From: Acidobacteriaceae bacterium | GTDB taxonomy: Bacteria; Acidobacteriota; Terriglobia; Bryobacterales; Bryobacteraceae | Length of the DNA stretch: 10,372 nucleotides | NCBI GenBank assembly: GCA_019246575.1 | Contig: JAFAQG010000258.1 | Span: 1-10,372 of the forward strand | Direction: 5' to 3' | In this document: positions 6,116 to 10,372 of the stretch, one piece after another | How positions within the stretch are numbered: the first letter of the stretch is position 1 | Layout of the letters: each line of letters begins with the position of its first letter | Program-made: the position numbers and the translations under genes | The notes under the pieces: model-generated | Told to the model about the DNA's origin: nothing | The model's input: only the letters and a program-made list of their open reading frames with translations | Databases searched by the model: none

Positions 6116-7720
6116 CTCAGAATAGAGGCCCAGATCGGTGTAGGTATCGCCGATAGTCTGGCGAATTGCGGCTTCGACGAGCGGCTGGTTATCGAACTTT
6201 CCGGTGATGCGAGCCGCCGCGCGATCGAGGGCAGTGCGAACCTTCAGGTCGGGATTTGGTTTGGTATCCGGCCGGGCCTGAATGTTGGCGCTCGCTTGCG
6301 CGAGCAGATCGTTCCGTAGAAAGTCGTTAACGGCTAGCGCCGCCGCGGCTTCGTTGTCCGCACGCGCCCGTTCCCGGTTTGCACGTTCGAAGCTCGCTTC
6401 GGCGCGCTCGCGTTCACGTTGCGCCTTGTGGGCCTGCTGCGTGGTTGCAACGATGCCGCCCGCCAGAGTCACGAACAGCAAAGCAGCAGCCGTTACGGAA
6501 GTGCGGTAACGTCTCGCGAATTTCAGTGCGCGATACCGGATTGTGGGCGGATGCGCGGCAACTGGCTCGCCATCGAGGTAGCGCCGCAGGTCTTCACTCA
6601 GCGCCTCGGCAGACGAATACCGGCGGGAGGGCTCCTTGGCCATTGCCTTCAGAACGATATTGTCCAGATCGCCGCGCAATTGCCGGCTGACTGTGCGCGG
6701 CCGTAGCTCACGAGTAAGTCTGTTTTTGGCTGGCGTGACGACATTTTCAGCGGCGGTATCCAAAGGGCCACGAAGTGCTACCGAGCTTGGTTTTGCCGGG
6801 TCTTCATCGCAGACGATTCGCTGCACTTCCCAGATACTGTTGCCCTTGCGCGTGTAGGGATACCGACCGGCGAGAAGCTGATACAGGATTACGCCCAACG
6901 AATAGACGTCACTCACCGTAGTTACAGCCTCGGCGCGTATTTGCTCAGGGCTTGCGTATTCAGGAGTCATGAGCGGCATGCCTGTTCGGGTCGGAGCTGG
7001 CGATGGATCCTGTCGGCCTTCAAGAAGCTTGGCGATTCCGAAATCGAGCAATTTTGGCTGGCCCAGAGGTGTGACCAAAACATTTCCTGGTTTCAGATCG
7101 CGGTGCACGATGAGGCTTTGATGTGCGCACTGAACGGCTGCGCAGACATCGCGAAACAGTGCAACTCGTTGGCGGATTGACAGATCGCTCATTTCGCAAT
7201 AGTGGTCGATGGGCTGTCCTTCGACATACTCCATCACCAGATACGGCTGTCCGTCGGGGGTTGCGCCGGCATCGATCAGGCGCGCGATGTTCGGATGCTC
7301 GAGGCTCGCGAGGATTTGCCGCTCCTTGCGGAACCGATTTAGAATCAGATCCGATTCCATGCCCTTGCGGATGAGCTTGATGGCAACATGTTTTTGGAAC
7401 TCGGCGTCGGCCCGTACGGCGAGATACACCGTTCCCATACCCCCAGAGCCTATTTCGCGAACGAGCTCGTAGGCTCCGACGCGCTTCCCGATTTCGGCGA
7501 CTGCTGGGCGCTCGTCAGAGAGCAGCAGATTCAGCTCCGGTGGAGGCTTCTCGATGAAATCGCCGGACGATTCGTCAGATTCGAGGAGCGATTCGACCTC
7601 GAAGCGAAGTTCGGCATCTAAGCCACAAGCAGCGTCGAGGAAGGAGTGCCGCTCTCGAGGGTCGCACTCGAGTGCCGAGGCGAATACATCTTTTACGCGC
7701 TGCCACTGTTCCGGTTCCAC
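5579..7720 (-). CDS. Transmembrane Ser/Thr protein kinase with TPRs, frameshifted
   Basis: The 713-residue ORF holds an acidobacterial N-terminal helical segment (1-70, EQWQRVKDVFASALE), then a Hanks-type kinase domain (about 84-385). All the key elements are present: GSGGMG loop (91-96), VAIK lysine K115, C-helix E133, HRDLKPGN (206-213, Asp208), DFG (226-228), TPEYASPE (252-259) and DVYSLG Asp271. A single membrane helix (about 408-426) and a charged coiled coil (430-465) lead to TPR units from 536. The kinase therefore faces the cytosol and the TPR part should be outside. The last twelve residues (RPLKSCSLKCWP) are out of frame. A missing T after TAT at about 5618, turning TATTCG into TATCG, cuts the protein at residue 701 of an expected 978. 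The GTG at 7720 lies 5 bases after the sigma-factor stop, so the two form an operon. It is either a recent mutation or a sequencing error; the catalytic part is unaffected. Confidence 0.9.
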   Translation of the reverse strand: MEPEQWQRVKDVFASALECDPRERHSFLDAACGLDAELRFEVESLLESDESSGDFIEKPPPELNLLLSDERPAVAEIGKRVGAYELVREIGSGGMGTVYLAVRADAEFQKHVAIKLIRKGMESDLILNRFRKERQILASLEHPNIARLIDAGATPDGQPYLVMEYVEGQPIDHYCEMSDLSIRQRVALFRDVCAAVQCAHQSLIVHRDLKPGNVLVTPLGQPKLLDFGIAKLLEGRQDPSPAPTRTGMPLMTPEYASPEQIRAEAVTTVSDVYSLGVILYQLLAGRYPYTRKGNSIWEVQRIVCDEDPAKPSSVALRGPLDTAAENVVTPAKNRLTRELRPRTVSRQLRGDLDNIVLKAMAKEPSRRYSSAEALSEDLRRYLDGEPVAAHPPTIRYRALKFARRYRTSVTAAALLFVTLAGGIVATTQQAHKAQRERERAEASFERANRERARADNEAAAALAVNDFLRNDLLAQASANIQARPDTKPNPDLKVRTALDRAAARITGKFDNQPLVEAAIRQTIGDTYTDLGLYSEAQTQVERALTIRRRVLGDKHPDTLTSMQKLSLLCWYRAKYSDAEPLLIQVVNTRRHLLGNANRDTLSAMNDLALLYWYQGKSADAEPLFKTVLETRRRILGQEHPDVLSSMTNLAGLYVQQGNYASAETFFAKVLEVRNRVLGPEHPDTLLTMNNLAVVYWDQGQYRPLKSCSLKCWP

Positions 7721-7725
7721 TTACT

Positions 7726-8301
7726 TCAGGTGGCGTTGCTGAGCTCACGATGCAGCCACGCTTTCGCGAGCCTCCATTCCCGTTTGACGGTTCGAGGTGA
7801 AATGCGCATAACCTCTGCTGTCTCGTCCACCGTCAACCCTGCGAAGTAGCGTAATTCAACGACTCGGGCCTGCTGAGCATCGATTTCAGCCAAAGCCCGC
7901 AAGCAATTGTCGAGTACAACCAGGTCGACGTTCTGTGTGTCGGGCGCCACGATGGATTCATCAAGCTGAAGCACGTCGGCGGATCCGCCTCGCTTTTCGG
8001 CTTTACGAGCGCGGGCATGGTCGACCAGAATCCGACGGATGAGCTGCGCGCTTATGCCGAAGAAATGCGCCCGGTTTTGCCAGCGAACGTTGCGCTGGTC
8101 AATAAGCCGGAGATAAGCTTCGTGAACCAGCGCAGTACTTTGCAATGTATAGTTGTGAGACTCGGCACGCAAGTAACTCTGAGCAAGACGGCGGAGATCG
8201 CGGTAAACCAGCGGAGTGAGCTTGTCCAGGGCTTGAGTGTCACCGTTGCTCCAATCGATGAGAAGCTGCGTCAAGTTCTCGGAAGATACGTCAGCCGGCA
8301 C
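7726..8301 (-). CDS. ECF sigma factor, Sig70_ECF / TIGR02999 type
   Basis: This is an RNA polymerase sigma factor of 191 residues that redirects transcription to a small regulon. Region 2 spans about 28-98 (LVYRDLRRLAQSYLR, TLQSTALVHEAYLRL, RAHFFGISAQLIRRILVDHARARKAEKRGG in sequence). Region 4 spans about 132-188, with a helix-turn-helix LTVDETAEVMRISPRTVKREW. The same frame is open back to 8565, but I chose GTG 8301. It has GGGGAG seven bases upstream (8309-8314), gives the family's usual length, and leaves the TTGACA promoter outside the gene; longer versions would run into the upstream gene. The neighbouring kinase gene follows by 5 bases. In the related ECF43 group the partner kinase phosphorylates the sigma factor in region 2 to activate it, and no anti-sigma factor is visible here. 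Confidence 0.9.
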   Translation of the reverse strand: MPADVSSENLTQLLIDWSNGDTQALDKLTPLVYRDLRRLAQSYLRAESHNYTLQSTALVHEAYLRLIDQRNVRWQNRAHFFGISAQLIRRILVDHARARKAEKRGGSADVLQLDESIVAPDTQNVDLVVLDNCLRALAEIDAQQARVVELRYFAGLTVDETAEVMRISPRTVKREWRLAKAWLHRELSNAT

Positions 8302-8319
8302 CGGCTTACTCCCCGCGGC

Positions 8320-8340
8320 ATCACGAAAGCTAATCGTGAT
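8320..8340. promoter_or_regulatory. Candidate operator: perfect 7-7-7 inverted repeat
   Basis: ATCACGA (8320-8326) and TCGTGAT (8334-8340) are exact inverted copies separated by seven bases. The repeat covers the predicted -10 box and transcription start of the sigma-kinase operon and lies 6 bases upstream of its Shine-Dalgarno. The position suits a repressor or autoregulatory site. In RNA it would form a 7-bp hairpin close to the start codon, so a role in translation control is an alternative. Confidence 0.5.
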
Positions 8341-8358
8341 CTCACCAGCATATGTCAA
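8330..8358 (-). promoter_or_regulatory. Predicted promoter of the sigma-kinase operon
   Basis: On the minus strand TTGACA (8353-8358) is a perfect housekeeping-type -35 box. At 17 bases it is followed by GATTAG (8330-8335), a weak -10 with three of six consensus bases. This gives a leader of roughly 20 bases before the GTG at 8301. A weak -10 overlapped by an inverted repeat would fit regulated transcription. An own-sigma promoter could also be present but cannot be recognised without its consensus. Confidence 0.45.
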
Positions 8359-8462
8359 TTTGAAAGGGCCGGGCAGGTGCGCTGAGGAAGAGTAAGCCGG
8401 GCTGTAACTGTCCTGACGAAAAGCGAGGAGAAGCAATTGGCCGCCCCCGGCGTGAACGGCCG

Positions 8463-9014
8463 CTAGATGTGGCCGCTCGGATCGAGATGGTAAGCGATTT
8501 GTCTGCCGTCGCTGCACCTGAGCAGCAGCGTGAGTTGTCCATTGCGGTTTCGACCGACACGCCATTCGAATGTGCGCGGTTCGCCGGGCCTATCGGGCCG
8601 ACCATCGAAATTGTTCTGACGATGGCAGCGGTCCTGAGCGCTGAACTTCGCGGTTCGGTTCTCGAGTGTGACGGATTCACCCGCCAAATGGATCCAGCCA
8701 AGCTCCTGGCGCAGTGTCTTGACATCGCAGCCCGGAATATCCAGCGATTTAAAGTAGGAATGCTGGTAACTGCCATCGGCGAAGAATCTGTATGAGTCCG
8801 TCCATCCGACTGGATCCTGGTTGCGATAATCGAACTGGTCGACTCGGTCGGGGTCGTAATGACCAACACCGGCCTGCCATTCCGTATGCGTCCAGGCGCC
8901 GACCAGCTCGGGCGGGATTACCGCGGGTCTGGACCACGCTGCTCCGGCATACAGTGTTGTTGAAGCGATGATGCCGCAGATGGCGGCGATAAACGCGGAT
9001 CGAGAGTATTTCAT
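8463..9014 (-). CDS. Secreted protein of unknown function
   Basis: The product is 183 residues with a clear signal peptide (about 1-28, core SAFIAAICGIIASTTLYAGA, cleavage near AWS). The mature part begins PAVIPPELVGAWTHTEW and continues with DSYRFFADGSYQHSYF and, near the end, RTFEWRVGRNRNGQLTLLL. The order ELVGxW ... YxFxxDGxY ... resembles small lipocalin-like beta-barrel proteins, but this is a fold-level impression only. Cysteines at 96, 130 and 167 could include one disulfide after export. I chose ATG 9014 over upstream in-frame codons because AAGGAAG stands six bases before it and the signal peptide starts there. The stop is 161 bases before the sigma-factor gene; a 5-bp GC hairpin just after it (GGCCG 8439-8443, CGGCC 8457-8461) could weakly end transcription. 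I do not know the function. Confidence 0.72.
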   Translation of the reverse strand: MKYSRSAFIAAICGIIASTTLYAGAAWSRPAVIPPELVGAWTHTEWQAGVGHYDPDRVDQFDYRNQDPVGWTDSYRFFADGSYQHSYFKSLDIPGCDVKTLRQELGWIHLAGESVTLENRTAKFSAQDRCHRQNNFDGRPDRPGEPRTFEWRVGRNRNGQLTLLLRCSDGRQIAYHLDPSGHI

Positions 9015-9070
9015 GTGTAACTTCCTTTCAAGAATTTGAGGGTTGATGTTTGCGGGTTCTGCTCCATATA

Positions 9071-9085
9071 CGGATTCTGAATCCG
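9071..9085. promoter_or_regulatory. 15-base palindrome upstream of a secreted-protein gene
   Basis: CGGATTC-T-GAATCCG is a perfect 7-bp inverted repeat around one base, starting 57 bases upstream of the ATG at 9014 and directly before a TATATG on the minus strand. With a one-base centre it is unlikely to be an RNA hairpin. A dimeric regulator's binding site is more plausible. No T-run follows, so it is not a terminator of the gene upstream. Confidence 0.35.
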
Positions 9086-9111
9086 GAGAGGCGAACAATT
9101 ATTTTTCCGGG

Positions 9112-10005
9112 CTAGGCCAAAACGCGAAAGTCGAAGGCGATGAAGTTTGTGGGACTTACTACCATCGTTGTCGAGCGATTCGCTGGGTTCATTAGCTCAG
9201 ACAGACTCGATCGTGAGGAGTCTCGCGCCTGATACTCCTGTTGCGTACCCTTGAGCGCGACATTGGCGGTGTATTTTCCAGAGGCGGCTTTTTCGCGAAA
9301 CACGATGGCGTATTCACCAGCTGCGAGCGGATCTGTGTTAACCAGACGATATACGTTTCCCGGGAGTCGCTCAAAGGAACTGGAGATGACTGTTTCTTCG
9401 ACTTCGTGTTCAATCCGCGTGGTTGGGGGCCTGACATCGAACCGGCCCTTTTTCTCCTGCCTCAGTTCGATGTGGCGCGCAGCGATGATACGGACCTGAT
9501 CTTTCAAGTTCACATCCAACTTCACCAGCACGGGCCGAATATCTTTCGCGACCGGCTGTGCCGATATGAGATACCGATTCACCGGGATGAGGATTTCAAT
9601 ATTTCCCGGTCTGAGTGACACGCCTGCTGTTGTTCCCGCCAGAGCGTCGAATTCAATGTGTTTGCCGTCTATGCCGTGCCGGCTGACGAACTCTTTGCCC
9701 AAGTGAGCCGCTTTCACAACGCCCGTTTCGGCGTACGGCATAGCGATGCCTGCCGCAGGTCCTGCCATCATGCTCGCGCCCGTTTTGCCCATAGATTCGA
9801 AAGCAAGGGTCTTGGCGCCCTTTCCGTGCTTAACAACAACGGTTTTCTGAGGAGTATCCGTGAGCAGCGTTTCAGTGTGCGGCGTCTGACGGATGAGAGC
9901 GTGTTCGGGAGCCGAGATGTCGGACGTTACTGGTGGGTCGATGGTATTGTTTGCGGCGAACAGGGCGGCAGCGCTCAGCAGGATGGGCCAGGTTACTTTC
10001 AACAT
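9112..10005 (-). CDS. Secreted protein of unknown function, 297 aa
   Basis: A signal peptide (about 1-18, core VTWPILLSAAALFAA) is followed by a Thr/Pro-rich linker (20-55), a hydrophobic, Gly/Ala-rich stretch (ESMGKTGASMMAGPAAGIAMP, about 70-90), and a beta-rich C-terminal half. In the latter, IEILIPVNRYLISAQP (136-151), LVKLDVNLKDQVRIIAARHIEL (about 160-181), GEYAIVFREKA (230-240) and a final FIAFDFRVLA look like strands. Similar 'GEYxxV ... FDFxV' endings occur in uncharacterised acidobacterial secreted proteins; I know of no function. ATG 10005 has GGAGG (10015-10019) nine bases upstream. The gene stands alone or leads a two-gene unit with the 183-aa secreted protein 97 bases downstream, and it is divergent from nfo. 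No catalytic motif or cofactor site is visible. Confidence 0.75.
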   Translation of the reverse strand: MLKVTWPILLSAAALFAANNTIDPPVTSDISAPEHALIRQTPHTETLLTDTPQKTVVVKHGKGAKTLAFESMGKTGASMMAGPAAGIAMPYAETGVVKAAHLGKEFVSRHGIDGKHIEFDALAGTTAGVSLRPGNIEILIPVNRYLISAQPVAKDIRPVLVKLDVNLKDQVRIIAARHIELRQEKKGRFDVRPPTTRIEHEVEETVISSSFERLPGNVYRLVNTDPLAAGEYAIVFREKAASGKYTANVALKGTQQEYQARDSSRSSLSELMNPANRSTTMVVSPTNFIAFDFRVLA

Positions 10006-10174
10006 TCTTTATTGCCTCCGACCTACACGCGCAATTCCGATCGAAAAGGGGCCACGGGGCCTGGAGAGGGTATTTGCTGACTGGTTGAGTTGATCTGACG
10101 TCGCACCCTGGCCGGCCTGCGAACGATCACGGGGGCGAGCAACGCGCAGGGTATCGCGATCGATATGCTGAGAG
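10006..10174. other. Divergent promoter region between secreted protein gene and nfo
   Basis: These 169 bases separate two divergent genes and must hold both promoters, but I see no strong -35/-10 pair on either strand. It contains GC-rich inverted repeats, for example CCTGCG (10116-10121) with CGCAGG (10145-10150), close to the nfo start. Confidence 0.35.
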
Positions 10175-10372
10175 TTGCGGATCGGCATTCATTGCTCTAC
10201 GGCCGGCTCGCTCGAGCGCGCTGCCATCAAGGCAAATGAGCTGGGAGCGAACACATTTCAGATCTTTTCGAGCAGCCCGCGGATGTGGCGCGCAAAAGCG
10301 CCGGAACGAGAGCAGATCAAGCGATTGAAAGAGCTGCGCGAGCGGCACGACTTGAGGCCGCTGGTCATTCAC
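10175..10372 (+). CDS. nfo: Deoxyribonuclease IV (endonuclease IV), N-terminal part
   Basis: The first 66 residues of an AP endonuclease family 2 protein (TIM barrel) run off the window end. The enzyme cuts DNA 5' of abasic sites and acts in base excision repair, using a three-zinc site. Recognisable segments are RIGIHCSTAGSLERAA at residues 2-17 (strand 1 plus helix), LGANTFQIFSSSPRMWRA and LRPLVIH. The last His (66) aligns by family knowledge with the zinc ligand His69 of the E. coli enzyme. The start must be at or after 10172 because an in-frame TGA lies at 10169-10171. TTG 10175 gives the expected MRIGIH opening but has no well-spaced Shine-Dalgarno; an ATG at 10165 is out of frame. Good agreement over all visible residues makes the assignment firm despite truncation by the window. 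Confidence 0.87.
   Translation, partial: MRIGIHCSTAGSLERAAIKANELGANTFQIFSSSPRMWRAKAPEREQIKRLKELRERHDLRPLVIH

Noticed and set aside
8302..8565. Upstream extension of the sigma-factor frame to 8565 (279 residues)
   Set aside because: It would overlap the upstream secreted-protein gene by about 100 bases and swallow a TTGACA promoter. The GTG at 8301 has a well-placed GGGGAG and gives the usual family length.
10110..10117. GGCCGGCC palindrome upstream of nfo
   Set aside because: An 8-base GC palindrome is expected by chance in GC-rich DNA and has no placement that suggests function.

Overview
The window looks like ordinary chromosome from an acidobacterium, probably of the Solibacter/Bryobacter kind. 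This is inferred from gene content, not from a marker gene. The clues are a Sig70_ECF (TIGR02999-type) sigma factor paired with a membrane Ser/Thr kinase carrying kinesin-light-chain-like TPRs, a secreted DUF885 peptidase, a BtuB-like TonB receptor, a DUF433/DUF5615 toxin-antitoxin remnant, GC-rich DNA and frequent GTG/TTG starts. I see no insertion sequence, CRISPR array, tRNA, rRNA or phage gene.

Layout. (a) 1-1150: the 3' end of an unrecognised gene; a 202-base gap that can fold into a nested hairpin; then a small DUF433 antitoxin gene overlapping by GTGA a DUF5615 (PIN-like) toxin gene cut short at 43 codons. (b) 1151-4771, plus strand: a TonB-dependent outer-membrane receptor, then 27 bases later an exported DUF885 zinc peptidase with an intact HExxPGH motif. 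The pair is probably co-transcribed. (c) 4785-8301, minus strand, convergent with (b): an ECF sigma factor followed 5 bases later by a 978-codon receptor-like Ser/Thr kinase. The kinase frame is broken by one missing base near 5618, inside an array of eight 42-residue TPR units, so it reads as a 713-aa kinase ORF and a 283-aa TPR ORF. Upstream of the sigma gene is a TTGACA -35 box and a perfect 7-7-7 inverted repeat over the -10 region, a good candidate operator. (d) 8463-10005, minus strand: two secreted proteins of unknown function. (e) 10175 to the end, plus strand: the first 66 codons of endonuclease IV (nfo), divergent from (d).

How it fits together. The sigma-kinase operon is the main regulatory unit. 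The kinase domain lies in the cytosol next to its sigma factor, one membrane segment follows, and the TPR array is predicted to be extracytoplasmic, so the pair could carry an envelope signal to transcription. Related sigma factors are activated by phosphorylation from a neighbouring kinase instead of by an anti-sigma factor. I found no clearly novel system. The points most worth a second look are the single-base break in the kinase, the putative operator, the decayed toxin and the structured 467-668 gap.
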